IMG/VR virus record: IMGVR_UViG_3300044951_000407 | Location: 1 to 37,641 of that record | Length of the DNA: 37,641 nucleotides | Direction: 5' to 3' (one strand) | Origin: a virus | Shown here: in pieces, positions 1-8,477 of the stretch | Layout: each line of letters starts with the position of its first letter | Position numbering within the stretch: the first letter of the stretch is position 1 | The notes under the pieces: generated by a model | The model's database searches: none | Told to the model about the DNA's origin: nothing | Seen by the model: the letters and a program-made list of their open reading frames with translations, nothing else | Program-made: the position numbers and the translations under genes

Positions 1-262
1 TAGCCTCGACAAGCAACGGTTCTTTGAGTTCAGTCTTTTTGCTACTGATTGCACCAAGAATGACTTGCCGTGAATCCCAAGCAAAGTAACCAGCAAACGC
101 AACAAATGCAATTAGCACCACCGAGATCAGCTTGAACGGACTGTCTACCCACTTGATAAGATCAACAACCTTGTCTGTAAAGTCTGGGTTCCTAACAGGC
201 GCAGGTTTTGCAACCCGTTTGACTGGCGCTCGTTTAACCGCAGGTTTTTTAGCCGTTACCAT
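1..262 (-). CDS. Membrane-anchored lysis-block protein, N-terminal 87 residues only (runs off the left edge)
   Basis: This is the first 87 codons of a protein almost identical to the complete 220-residue protein at 36482-37144. It has a Lys/Pro/Ala-rich basic N-terminus (residues 1-25), then one membrane segment near residues 44-68, then the start of an exported domain. Its ATG shares one base with the stop of the holin-like gene (TAATG), which is the same junction as in the complete copy. The remaining codons lie outside the window. Across positions 1-260 only 8 bases differ from the right-hand copy. I do not recognise the family. A spanin-like or other lysis accessory role is inferred from position only. 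Confidence 0.8.
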   Translation of the reverse strand, partial: MVTAKKPAVKRAPVKRVAKPAPVRNPDFTDKVVDLIKWVDSPFKLISVVLIAFVAFAGYFAWDSRQVILGAISSKKTELKEPLLVEA

Positions 263-678
263 TACTTGTCGCTTTTATCGGGCGTTTTGCTTTTCATGTC
301 GATGATCTTCTCAAGCGTTCTGCCACCAAAGTAGAAGCTCATAATTAACATTCCCCATTGACCAAGCAGTTCAACGTACTTGCTGTTGGTGTCAAGATCA
401 AACGCTGACATCATGGCAAAGATAAAGTAGCCCGCTAGGATGGCTATGAGGGTCATAGGGCGAATGTTTTTGGAAAGCCAAGAGTCAGACCTCATGTCGT
501 TTTCTTGACGCTTGGTAAGCTCGCCTTGCTCTTGCATATCAGCTTGCATCTTGGCAAGTTCGCCATTCTGCTGCATCTGCATAAGTTCTAGCTGGGCTTT
601 GGCTTTCTGTTCGGGGTCAGGAAAAAACTTGTCCAGCACCTTCATGCCTACGCCAAGAATATCCATAATAGGGAACAT
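262..678 (-). CDS. Holin-like membrane protein (GTA_holin_3TM-like), left copy
   Basis: This 138-residue protein probably sits in the inner membrane and controls release of the endolysin. The N-terminus carries FFPDPEQKAKAQLEL followed by a Gln/Glu/Met-rich helix (residues about 20-65). Hydrophobic segments follow at about residues 73-94 and 103-121, and the tail is charged. The PDPEQKAKA start and the GQWG...GGRTLEK end resemble the 3-TM holin family seen in gene transfer agents and many phages (family knowledge, not searched). It overlaps its neighbours by one base on each side. It differs from the copy at 37144-37560 at 7 of 138 residues, although about 67 bases differ, so most changes are silent and both copies look functional. 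Confidence 0.7.
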   Translation of the reverse strand: MFPIMDILGVGMKVLDKFFPDPEQKAKAQLELMQMQQNGELAKMQADMQEQGELTKRQENDMRSDSWLSKNIRPMTLIAILAGYFIFAMMSAFDLDTNSKYVELLGQWGMLIMSFYFGGRTLEKIIDMKSKTPDKSDK

Positions 679-932
679 TATTTGTCTGCCTTGGCTTCAA
701 GTTTATCGAACAAGCGGTCGAGCAACATCTCAACGCGGTCAAAGCGTTTATCCATCTCGGACTTAATTGTGTCGATCTCGGATTTCTTGACGTAAGCGTC
801 GCTGACGTGCAACTTGAGGTCAGAGATGTCGGTCTTGAGTTCTTTCACCGAATCCCATAATTGACGACAAAACCATCCCCCGACTGCGAATACCAATCCT
901 ATGCCTATGTTGATGACGTTTTGCCAATCCAT
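678..932 (-). CDS. Membrane-anchored coiled-coil protein in the lysis block
   Basis: An 84-residue protein with one N-terminal membrane helix (residues about 6-24, NVINIGIGLVFAVGGWFC) and then a long charged heptad-like helix (residues 28-82). Small proteins with this shape are common next to phage holins and endolysins. A membrane-linked coiled coil would suit an inner-membrane spanin or a holin partner, but no outer-membrane partner is visible, so this is inference. The start ATG overlaps the stop of the upstream 844-residue gene (TAATG), and its own stop is followed directly by the holin-like ATG. At the right-hand copy of this locus the gene is absent and a different hydrophobic protein takes its place. 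Confidence 0.6.
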   Translation of the reverse strand: MDWQNVINIGIGLVFAVGGWFCRQLWDSVKELKTDISDLKLHVSDAYVKKSEIDTIKSEMDKRFDRVEMLLDRLFDKLEAKADK

Positions 933-3466
933 TAGTCTTCTCTCAGTTTGTTGCGATTTTGGTTAGCGGTCAGATTGTTACGAATTGCGCCTTGGGTTTT
1001 AGGGCCTTGGCGTTTGCCTGAAGCGTCAGCACGCAATTTTACCAATCGATCTTCCAGCAAGTCTAGAGTAGATTTCATTTGAAGACTAGCCTCTTCTGCT
1101 CGACGCGCTAACTCAGCGTTTTGAGCAGCACTAGCCCGAGCGTCCATCATCTCAGGGGTGCGTGAACGGATAGCCGCTTGATCAAATGCAAGTGATTTTT
1201 CACGCGCTTGAACCACCGCATCTTCAACCCACTTACGATCCATCATGCGATTGACAATTGCCTTGTCGCTTAACTTTTCAAAGCCTGGGCTTACTTCAGC
1301 AATGTAAAACTTGGTTTTATCAAATGCTACTTTTTCAGCGGCGGTCAAATTAAAGTTTTGTTTTAACGTTACCTTGTCTACTGCCGACCCTAGCGTTGAC
1401 ATATAATTTTGGAAAGTTTCAGGCGTAGCGCCTTTAATACCTTGGCTTACAGGCGTCAGTTTGCCGCTAATTGGGTCTAGATCAAACATCGTACCGCCGC
1501 CTGCTGGCGCCCGAGGCGCAGCCGACTCGGCAGCAAGCCCTTCAGCCTCTGCCATCCTTGCCATGCGTGTGCGACGCGCTTCTTCAGACGCAACAGCCGC
1601 AAGTGTGCTTTGCGGGCTAGGTGCTGGCAGTTGCGGTGGGCCACTAGGCATAGACGGTTGAACGTAAGGGTCGGGGCGACCAAACACAAAATTAGGACGG
1701 ATTTCAGGATCAAGCAATGCGTTGCGGGGATCAAACGGAACGATGTTGGATTGACCAGGCTCGACGGGGCGCAGCATATTAACTTGCGGCTCGGTGAACA
1801 TTGGCGGGTTAAGCCGATTTCTAAAATCAGGTGGCACAACGTTTGCTTTTTGAAATTCAGGCGACGTCATACGGTTAGCATATGCGCGTCGCAATATTTC
1901 GTTAACGCCGCCGCCAATAGCGGCGCCAGCAATTGCGCCTTCAATCCCCATTCCTGCGGTTCCAGCTATTCCAGCACCGACTAAACCTAAAGGAGAATTT
2001 CTTTTAAATTTTTGCGTAGTAGTTGCTTCGTATTTTGCGTTAATTTTTGATGCGTTTGGATTGTTCGCTGCAATCCTACCCATATCACCGGCAACACCAG
2101 TCATGTATTTGCCGTCGTTAATCATCTTGGCAAATACGTTGGGGTCTACAAGACCAGTTCCAAAGTTTGTGGCTGATTCAATAGCGTATGAATCTGCCAA
2201 CGCTGCTCTTGCTGGCAAGAATGCTTTCTTTGACGCATCGTCAGGCAAGTTGTAATAAATAATATCGTCTAACACATCAGCAGCAGCCATCTGAGCAGTA
2301 GCGCGCGCTTTTGCGCCTTGGTCAAGTTGACCACCGGCTTTCTCAGAATTAAAAACAGATTGCGCTTGTTGGCGCAAATCTTGGACGCTTTTTAATAATT
2401 TAGCGCCGCTACCGCCTTGAGCCAATTCAGATTTTAAATTGTCAATGTAAGCACTAACAAGCGCAGCGTCGTTAGGATCGTTAAAAGTTTTTGATGATTT
2501 GGCGTTATCTAATTTATTAAAAGTGTCTTGTGGCAGTTCAATATTAGTAACAGCTTGTATTTTGTTGTAAGGCTCAGAAAATTTAGGTTGCGCGCGCGCC
2601 TTGTTAAAAACATCGGGGCTGTTAAGCGGGGTTTCTCTTGTTAATCCCAATGCGTCTTGTGAAATTTCAACCCATCGATTTTGATTTTTAATAGACAGTC
2701 TATTGTTTAAATCTTCGTTTCCAACAAGTGCAGCACCAGCCCTGTTGCTAAAAGTTGGATTTTTTTCAGCAGGGTTTAAGTCAATTTCGTATTGTTTAGC
2801 TAGTTTTGTTGCATCAATATCAACGCCGCGTTCGTAACTTTTAGCAATCTTTGCTTTACGCGCGGCCTGTACCGCGGGAATTGCTTCAATGCCTTGTTTA
2901 ACTAACGGCGCAGCGGCTTGATAACCTTTTTTAACCCCAACTGGCGTCGCCACTAAAAGCGTACCAAGCATATTTTCTACGTCGGCTTCAGGAACGCCTG
3001 TTTTCTCAGAAATCCACTTTGAACCTTTTTGTGCGTTTTCTCCAATAAATTCCGTCAAACGTTGGCTTGCTTCGCCTTTGTACTCAGGGGTTTGTGTAAC
3101 GCCAAATGTGCGACCAAATGGTTTTTCAAATGGTGCAGCAGCCGCTTGCGAAGACACCGTTGCTTGAGCAGGGCTTGCGCCAAATGCTCTTGACCCTGCA
3201 TAGGTAATAGGCCCAATAATGCTAGGTGCAAGACCGCCTAGCGTTGTATCTGCAAGCCCTGCCAAACTTCTACCAAACGCATCCAACCTAGATGTTGGAA
3301 TAGCATCAGGTTGACGTACAACTTGACCTTGTTGGCTAAGTTGCGGCACGGCGCTGCTGTATGGAGAAGGTGCGGATTGCTCCAATGTAAAACCTTCAGG
3401 CAATGCCATGCGGGGCGGTGCTGTCGCAGCAGGTGTTTCAAGCGTAAAACCTTGTGGAAGCGCCAT
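932..3466 (-). CDS. Large internal virion / DNA ejection protein (P22 gp16-like position)
   Basis: About 844 residues, rich in Ala, Gln and Asn. The start is taken at 3466, where TAATG overlaps the stop of the upstream gene and a GTAGGAG ribosome site lies just before. An in-frame extension of 8 codons (to 3490) lies inside the previous gene and is unlikely. The N-terminus carries a short tandem repeat, MALPQGFTLE then MALPEGFTLE. A Gly/Ala-rich stretch at about residues 490-520 could be a membrane-active segment, the middle is Pro-rich, and the C-terminal 150 residues are charged and helical. Size and place, last of three large proteins after the tail genes, match the ejection proteins of P22-like phages. 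No catalytic lysozyme or transglycosylase motif is obvious. The function is inferred from context. Confidence 0.6.
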   Translation of the reverse strand: MALPQGFTLETPAATAPPRMALPEGFTLEQSAPSPYSSAVPQLSQQGQVVRQPDAIPTSRLDAFGRSLAGLADTTLGGLAPSIIGPITYAGSRAFGASPAQATVSSQAAAAPFEKPFGRTFGVTQTPEYKGEASQRLTEFIGENAQKGSKWISEKTGVPEADVENMLGTLLVATPVGVKKGYQAAAPLVKQGIEAIPAVQAARKAKIAKSYERGVDIDATKLAKQYEIDLNPAEKNPTFSNRAGAALVGNEDLNNRLSIKNQNRWVEISQDALGLTRETPLNSPDVFNKARAQPKFSEPYNKIQAVTNIELPQDTFNKLDNAKSSKTFNDPNDAALVSAYIDNLKSELAQGGSGAKLLKSVQDLRQQAQSVFNSEKAGGQLDQGAKARATAQMAAADVLDDIIYYNLPDDASKKAFLPARAALADSYAIESATNFGTGLVDPNVFAKMINDGKYMTGVAGDMGRIAANNPNASKINAKYEATTTQKFKRNSPLGLVGAGIAGTAGMGIEGAIAGAAIGGGVNEILRRAYANRMTSPEFQKANVVPPDFRNRLNPPMFTEPQVNMLRPVEPGQSNIVPFDPRNALLDPEIRPNFVFGRPDPYVQPSMPSGPPQLPAPSPQSTLAAVASEEARRTRMARMAEAEGLAAESAAPRAPAGGGTMFDLDPISGKLTPVSQGIKGATPETFQNYMSTLGSAVDKVTLKQNFNLTAAEKVAFDKTKFYIAEVSPGFEKLSDKAIVNRMMDRKWVEDAVVQAREKSLAFDQAAIRSRTPEMMDARASAAQNAELARRAEEASLQMKSTLDLLEDRLVKLRADASGKRQGPKTQGAIRNNLTANQNRNKLRED

Positions 3467-4920
3467 TATTTTGCTCCTACGGGAGTCCAAGTATTGCCGC
3501 CATCAGTCGACATGATGCGATCTTTACCGTTTGTAGCGTATATAGGCGGCGTTGTTGTTGCACTTCCACCACCGCCACCACCTTCTTGTCCTTTTATTTC
3601 AAACTGACCTTTTCTTTCTTTCATCAATTTAAGAATAATTTCAGCCGCACCTTTTCTGACATCATTTGGCAAACCAGTATCAGCCAATTTACCGGCTGCT
3701 GCTAAATATGAATCAACGTCTTTGTTAGATTGAGGGCCTTCAAAACGCGGAACCATTTTAAGAACCATGTCTGCAATAGGTGCAAGTTGCGCTCCAGCGA
3801 TTGCACCTTCTGTGCTTTGCCCAAAAAACGCTGCGCTTGCATCAAAAATACGACCTGCACCGCTGCCGGTTGATTTTTCAAGCAAACCGCCAGGTTTAAT
3901 AACTGCTTCAAGATTACGGATTGCAGTTTCTAACTCTCTATCTATCTTAGCTTTGGTTTCTGCTGTCTTTTCATTAAATGCTGTTGCGGGTTGTTTTCCA
4001 ACAGCTTGTTCTGGCTGGACAAGTATAGACTTTCCATCAGGGCCCATAATCGCAACAGGCTGACGAATTGGTTGCTTAGGTTTAAGAATACTAACCGGCG
4101 CATTAGCCACAGTCGGCGCGCCAGGCTGCGACTGCACAAGTGGCAACAATGAATTTGTGGGTGCGTTAACAATAGTGCTTGCCGTAGCAGGGTTTGCCAA
4201 CGCGTTAGTAACGGGAGGCTGCGGTTGCGGGGGTGGAGGCGCCATACCTACGGGGCGAGCAGAGTTAGGGTCAAATGGATTAATTGTATAAAACCCATTA
4301 TCACCAGTAACAATTTGAAGTTTTTCGCGTTCTCTTTTATCAAGTCGTAAGCTGTTATCTCTTGACACATTTGAGCCGTAATACGACGCACCAACAGTCG
4401 CAGCGTTATTAGCGCGCGACGTAGCGTCAGACATTTTATCTTTGGCGCTAATAGCCGAATCAATGCCTTGTTGTGCAAGTGCAGCAATTTGTTTAGGATC
4501 GCCGCCTGTAGCATCTATTTTAGCCCGCATAGCCGCAGCGGCTTGGCTAGGAATGATTCCCATCTGAACCGCAGTATCAAATATGCTGTACGCGTTGTCT
4601 AGAGTAGGATTTTTAACCAAACCGCTAAACGCAGCACCTAAATAATCAGCCCTTTTAAGGCCAATTTCAGTTTGTTTTTGTTGTTGGTCAAAAGTCTTAC
4701 CTCGCAATTCCAATGCAAGTCTAGGATCTTGCCGAGCAATACGATTAAATGTCGCGGGGTCGTTAATGTCCGTCCCTTGAGAAAATGCGTCGCGCAAATT
4801 GTTTTGTTGTTCGTATTGCTGTTGCGCGCCTCGCAACTGCATCATCTGCCCCATTTGGGCAAGCATATTGGGCTGCTCAATAGGTTTTACGCCTAGCGCA
4901 ATGTTGGTGTCGAGTGCCAT
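3466..4920 (-). CDS. Internal virion / ejection-associated protein
   Basis: 484 residues. The N-terminal third is Gln- and Met-rich and helical (residues about 15-100). A Pro/Ala/Asn linker follows (about 220-310), then a helical domain (about 320-445). A Gly run precedes a short C-terminal motif that ends TDGGNTWTPVGAK. It lies between two other presumed ejection proteins, three bases after the upstream stop, and shares one base with the next start. I do not recognise a named family. The low-complexity, soluble helical character fits a protein that is packed inside the head and ejected. A tail or scaffold-related role cannot be excluded. Confidence 0.5.
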   Translation of the reverse strand: MALDTNIALGVKPIEQPNMLAQMGQMMQLRGAQQQYEQQNNLRDAFSQGTDINDPATFNRIARQDPRLALELRGKTFDQQQKQTEIGLKRADYLGAAFSGLVKNPTLDNAYSIFDTAVQMGIIPSQAAAAMRAKIDATGGDPKQIAALAQQGIDSAISAKDKMSDATSRANNAATVGASYYGSNVSRDNSLRLDKREREKLQIVTGDNGFYTINPFDPNSARPVGMAPPPPQPQPPVTNALANPATASTIVNAPTNSLLPLVQSQPGAPTVANAPVSILKPKQPIRQPVAIMGPDGKSILVQPEQAVGKQPATAFNEKTAETKAKIDRELETAIRNLEAVIKPGGLLEKSTGSGAGRIFDASAAFFGQSTEGAIAGAQLAPIADMVLKMVPRFEGPQSNKDVDSYLAAAGKLADTGLPNDVRKGAAEIILKLMKERKGQFEIKGQEGGGGGGSATTTPPIYATNGKDRIMSTDGGNTWTPVGAK

Positions 4921-4923
4921 GAT

Positions 4924-6012
4924 TTATTCCGATCCAAAGTAACCGCTAGTTGGTATGGAAGGCTGATAATTAGCCGCGCCCGCACCGTACACATTATTAG
5001 CCCCATAAGTGCTATTTAACCCCGCAATAGTATTTGCTTGATTCCGGCCCTGTAGCAAACTATTAAGGTAGTAAGTGTTGGCAAGATTGCTGATGCCGCT
5101 CAACCCTTGGTTAAACGCATTGGCTTGTCCAACAATACCTGACGCTTGAGCGTTAGCACCGCCTAGCATTGCGTTTGTAGCGTTTGTGCCATAGGCACCC
5201 AACACACCTGTTGTGCCTTGACCGTAATTGCCATACGCCGTGTTCAAAGCGTTACCGGCGTTGCCGTAGATGCCTGATGCGCCTTGACCAAACTGCCCGA
5301 TAGCTTGTCCGCCCGCGCTACCGAAGTTAGCGTTGGCTTGACCTTGCATTGCCGCTGCACTTTGACCGGCGGCAGCGCCCACTTGAAATGGCTGAAGGGT
5401 GTTGCCACGGATGGTTTGAAAGCGATTAAACGCGGCGTTATATTCTTGGGATGCCAAATCACTAGAATAACCTGATGCAGCTTTTAATGCGTTACCTGAA
5501 ATTAACCCCCCACGCGCAGCAGCTTGACGATCAATAGCTTTTAAACCTTCACTAATACGAAACGCATACCCAGGGTCTTTGTTAGCGGTAAAATCAGCAG
5601 GCGTAAAATCAGCCGTAGCAAAACGACCGTAGTCTGCTGCGCCCGTGTTGCCACCAATGCCTAACAGCGTGTTGAGTTGGTTAAGGTTGGCAACGCCTGA
5701 CGCTCTGTACGGCGCAAAGTCTTCGCGCGTTTGGTCGTACATTCGTTGTTGAAAAGCCATCTGCTGATCAAGCGCGTCGCGTTGGGCAACAAGTTGCTTG
5801 TCAACGGTTGCGCCCGAGGCTGCAATTTGCCGGTCTAACGCTTCTTTTTGCGCTGCAAGTTGTTCTTGCGAGATTTTGTACGAAAGCTCGCCTGACTCTC
5901 TTGCGGCTTGGGCTTGTGTGTTAGCAGCGTCGCGAGAGGCGCGCGCGCTATTTGACGCGCCAATTAACCCCGCGCCCGCGCTAATTACCGATCCAACAAT
6001 AACTCCAGCCAT
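4924..6012 (-). CDS. DNA transfer / internal virion protein (P22 gp7-like place)
   Basis: 362 residues. It opens with a glycine-zipper hydrophobic segment (residues about 2-20, AGVIVGSVISAGAGLIGAS), the usual start of phage ejection proteins that enter the host membrane. A long Gln/Ala-rich coiled coil follows (about 25-105), with the near-repeat LAAQKEALDRQIA / LVAQRDALDQQMA. The remainder is Gly/Asn/Ala-rich and disordered-looking. It is the first of three ejection-type genes and starts one base after the stop of the cupin-like gene upstream. Assignment rests on composition and position, with moderate confidence. Confidence 0.55.
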   Translation of the reverse strand: MAGVIVGSVISAGAGLIGASNSARASRDAANTQAQAARESGELSYKISQEQLAAQKEALDRQIAASGATVDKQLVAQRDALDQQMAFQQRMYDQTREDFAPYRASGVANLNQLNTLLGIGGNTGAADYGRFATADFTPADFTANKDPGYAFRISEGLKAIDRQAAARGGLISGNALKAASGYSSDLASQEYNAAFNRFQTIRGNTLQPFQVGAAAGQSAAAMQGQANANFGSAGGQAIGQFGQGASGIYGNAGNALNTAYGNYGQGTTGVLGAYGTNATNAMLGGANAQASGIVGQANAFNQGLSGISNLANTYYLNSLLQGRNQANTIAGLNSTYGANNVYGAGAANYQPSIPTSGYFGSE

Positions 6013-6013
6013 G

Positions 6014-6490
6014 TTAATTCTCCGTTAATAGCATTCTAACGCCGTTGTTGTGCGCTAGGGCTAGTCTTTTATCCAACATTCCACACTCGGGGATAACGTA
6101 AATTCTGTCTTCAATTTCATCAATATCTTTGCAATTGTCGGGGTTGTCGTAAATGTCCACCCACACAACTTCATTTTCAAATGCGTGTGCAACACGTCGT
6201 TCGCCAATTGGCGCATCAAACGCTACTGGCGCGGTCAAAGTGTGGACTACGTCGCCAATATTAAATGCAACCGTGCCTTTTTCAATCCTGACTTTGTACG
6301 GCGTTTTATGCTTTGCACCAATCATTACTGTCCAAGCGGGAGCAATAATCTTGCGAATGTACTTGCCCTCCTCAAACGAATGAATTGTCTTAATGTCAGC
6401 CTGTGGCATTTTTAAAAGTTCGTCTTGCAGCACGTCAATCTTCTGCTGCAAGGTTGGCTTTAGAAAGTCGAGGTCAAAGGTTACTTTCAA
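6014..6490 (-). CDS. Conserved phage protein, cupin-like
   Basis: 158 residues, with a short helical N-terminus and then a beta-rich core. The central stretch (IRKIIAPAWTVMIGAKHKT, about residues 46-64) followed by a 'fdaPiGerRVahaFENEVVWVDIYDNPD' type pattern is familiar from proteins encoded near the tail and ejection genes of many podoviruses. The core looks like a small cupin barrel (inference), but the usual metal-binding histidine set is not clear, so no enzyme activity is claimed. It overlaps the upstream glycine-rich gene by four bases and is followed at once by the ejection proteins, so it is probably a virion or assembly protein. Confidence 0.45.
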   Translation of the reverse strand: MKVTFDLDFLKPTLQQKIDVLQDELLKMPQADIKTIHSFEEGKYIRKIIAPAWTVMIGAKHKTPYKVRIEKGTVAFNIGDVVHTLTAPVAFDAPIGERRVAHAFENEVVWVDIYDNPDNCKDIDEIEDRIYVIPECGMLDKRLALAHNNGVRMLLTEN

Positions 6491-7311
6491 GTCTGAAAAG
6501 TTCCTGACGTTGTAAAGACATGAATAGAGTAACCACCAACAAACGAATAAGTACCACCCGTTGCTTGTTGTGTGCCGAGATATTTAATAACTGCAATGCC
6601 CGAACCACCTGCGCCGCCCGTACTGCCAGGATCGGGGTTAAACGGGCCACCGCCACCGCCACCGCCCCGATTAACCGTGCCTGCACCGCCGCTGCTTGCG
6701 CTGTTTACGCTGCCCGCGCCACCACCACCTGAACCGCCCGCGCCGGTGCCAGGCGTGTAACCACCGCCCCCGCCGCCGCCGCCATAAGTGACACTTGATC
6801 CGGTAATAGACGATGCCGTTCCATTGCCGCCGCTACCGCCGCCGCCCACGCCATCGCCGTTACCTCCGGCGCTACTCGCACCGCCCCCGCCGCCGCCAGG
6901 TGAGCCAAACCCCCCGCCCCCGACGTTTCCTTGACCGGCTGTAGCTGCGCCGCCACCACCACTTACGTTTGCACCGCCGCCACCGCCCGAGCCACCGGCA
7001 CCGCCAACCGCGCCTTGCGGGCCACCGTAACCACCGCCAATTGCGGTGTTAACGCTGCTTATTAAACTATTTGATCCCGCAGTTGACACGCCCCCGCCCG
7101 CACCAATGGTGACGGTGTAAGCCACCCCCGTTACTATTGTTGCTGAACTAGATAGGAAGCCACCCGCACCACCTCCGCCGCCACCGGCGGGGCCGGGGGC
7201 GCCGCCCCCGCCACCACCTGCAACGATAAGGTAGTCAATAAGCAGACTGCCGCTTGTGCCAAAGCCAAACGCGCCCGCCGATGCTACACCGATGGTTGAT
7301 AAACGTGGCAT
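6487..7311 (-). CDS. Glycine-rich adhesin-like tail protein (third glycine-rich module)
   Basis: 274 residues with about 20 runs of three to six glycines. The module starts with YLIVAGGGGGG, then GGAGGFLSSSATIVTGVAYTV and TIGAGG, and ends with a small beta domain (GIAVIKYLGTQ...YSIHVFTTSG). The same plan occurs twice in the protein at 13814-15400. Glycine-rich repeats of this type can pack as polyglycine-II helices, as in the Gp38 adhesin at the fibre tip of Salmonella phage S16. A receptor-binding role is therefore plausible but inferred. The gene follows the tail-fibre gene at once. On the opposite strand the same DNA reads as proline-rich frames, which are shadows. Confidence 0.6.
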   Translation of the reverse strand: MPRLSTIGVASAGAFGFGTSGSLLIDYLIVAGGGGGGAPGPAGGGGGGAGGFLSSSATIVTGVAYTVTIGAGGGVSTAGSNSLISSVNTAIGGGYGGPQGAVGGAGGSGGGGGANVSGGGGAATAGQGNVGGGGFGSPGGGGGGASSAGGNGDGVGGGGSGGNGTASSITGSSVTYGGGGGGGGYTPGTGAGGSGGGGAGSVNSASSGGAGTVNRGGGGGGGPFNPDPGSTGGAGGSGIAVIKYLGTQQATGGTYSFVGGYSIHVFTTSGTFQT

Positions 7312-8277
7312 TTATGCGTACCTTGTTCTAGCAGCAAGCACGGTAAACGTAGCACTTGCAGTTTTAAGAATGGCGTAAGTGTAGGTATCTACCGAGTTAA
7401 CATTACCCGCAGTAGGTGCAACACCACCTTGCCATTTAGGCGTGACCGATACGCCATCAATAGTCAACGCGCTGTTGTAATAGGCGGTTGCACCTTGGGT
7501 TGCCATAAAGGTGACGGTAATGGTCTGCCCCGTAGACATCAAGCTGTTAAGCGTAGCCGCCGATGATGCGCGTAAATTTATTGTCCAGTTGGCAGTTGCG
7601 TTAGTTGTGTAGTACACAATGGATTGTGTTGCTACGTCGTAATTGATTGTGCCGGTAGCAGCGGTCGCCGATATAGTCGTAGTTTCAACAATGTTTTTAA
7701 AGGTATTGTTGGTGACGTTAAGCAATTGAAACCGTGTACCGTCGTATTCAATTAGCGTCAAAGCACCGGCTTGAATGTCGCCCGCCGCCAAAGCCACCGT
7801 GCCGAACTTGGTAATTGACTTAACCCCAAGCGTGTCGATGTCGATTGTGACGGCAGCGGTGTTGGCGTTCTGAGCAATAAAGCTGTATTGTGCGCCCGCA
7901 GCATATCCTGACAATGCGGGTGTAGCCAAGCCGGTTAGCGTGTTTGTACCGGCAACCGTAATTAGGTTGCTAAAGGTTGTCGTGTCGTTAATTGCCGGAA
8001 TATTGTCATACGACCCAATCTGAACGTAAGTCGAGGACTTCAGCACAAACTTGTACAGCACCCCGCCGTCTAGCCAAATCTCATTTGGTGTGCGCCCTGC
8101 CGCGTCCAACACAATCGGGTTGGTGTTGTTGGTCGTGCCGTCGCGGGTAGTGTAAGTTGTAACTGGCGTGGTAGTGCCCGACAGGTAGGTGTATATCAAG
8201 CCGCCGGTCAGAGGTGCGCCATTGGCATCTGAGAATTGCGCGCCCGCACCGGCAAAGGCTGAAAGATTGATGGACAT
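7312..8277 (-). CDS. Tail fibre / tailspike-like protein with a head-binding-type N-terminus
   Basis: 321 residues. Residues 1-100 have the layout of a podovirus fibre anchor domain: FSDANGAPLTGGLIYTYLSG, then TTPVTTYTTRDGTT, then a 'piVLDAAGR..EIWLDGG.YKFVL' segment. The rest is beta-rich, Thr/Ala-rich and ends in a compact Val/Tyr-rich strand pattern, typical of a receptor-binding or coat-surface domain. It overlaps its 66-residue upstream neighbour by one base and is followed without a gap by a glycine-rich adhesin-like gene. The three genes probably make the adsorption apparatus together. No enzymatic (polysaccharide-degrading) motif was seen. Confidence 0.6.
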   Translation of the reverse strand: MSINLSAFAGAGAQFSDANGAPLTGGLIYTYLSGTTTPVTTYTTRDGTTNNTNPIVLDAAGRTPNEIWLDGGVLYKFVLKSSTYVQIGSYDNIPAINDTTTFSNLITVAGTNTLTGLATPALSGYAAGAQYSFIAQNANTAAVTIDIDTLGVKSITKFGTVALAAGDIQAGALTLIEYDGTRFQLLNVTNNTFKNIVETTTISATAATGTINYDVATQSIVYYTTNATANWTINLRASSAATLNSLMSTGQTITVTFMATQGATAYYNSALTIDGVSVTPKWQGGVAPTAGNVNSVDTYTYAILKTASATFTVLAARTRYA

Positions 8278-8477
8278 TAGACTATCCCTGTAATGATGCC
8301 GTTGACGACCGTCACGGTTTTAGAATCGGTTGTTGTAAAAGTGCCTGAAGCCCCGCCCGCACCGCCGCCCAATTGTTCGTAGAGAGCATTAAAAAATCTA
8401 AACCATTCGCGTGACATGAGCCCCGTAGCTGGGTCTACAACAGGCACCCGAGGCGCGGGGATTTGAGTAATGTTCAT
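8277..8477 (-). CDS. Small conserved virion-associated protein
   Basis: 66 residues. The N-terminal part reads PAPRVPVVDPATGLMSREWF and is followed by an amphipathic FRFFNALYEQLGG helix, then a Gly linker and a short beta hairpin (TVTVVNGIITGIV). Small proteins with this 'v.d..TGl.s..W.rFf..l...lG' pattern commonly sit directly before tail fibre genes in P22-like and related phages. They may be fibre-attachment or tail accessory subunits (inference). It overlaps the gp10-like gene upstream by four bases (ATGA) and the fibre gene downstream by one base, so translation is probably coupled. Confidence 0.5.
   Translation of the reverse strand: MNITQIPAPRVPVVDPATGLMSREWFRFFNALYEQLGGGAGGASGTFTTTDSKTVTVVNGIITGIV

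Larger units (their letters stand above)
1..678. repeat. Left copy of a diverged terminal repeat
   Basis: Aligns without gaps to 36883-37560 in the same orientation. By my count 8 of the first 260 bases differ, and about 67 of bases 261-678. Similarity ends at 678, at the holin-like start codon. Confidence 0.9.

Noticed and set aside
1-678. Exact direct terminal repeat used for packaging
   Set aside because: The two copies differ at about 75 bases, whereas packaging repeats of one genome are identical.
1477-1984. 120- and 124-codon frames inside the large ejection gene
   Set aside because: Both are shadows of the long minus-strand gene, with no start context.
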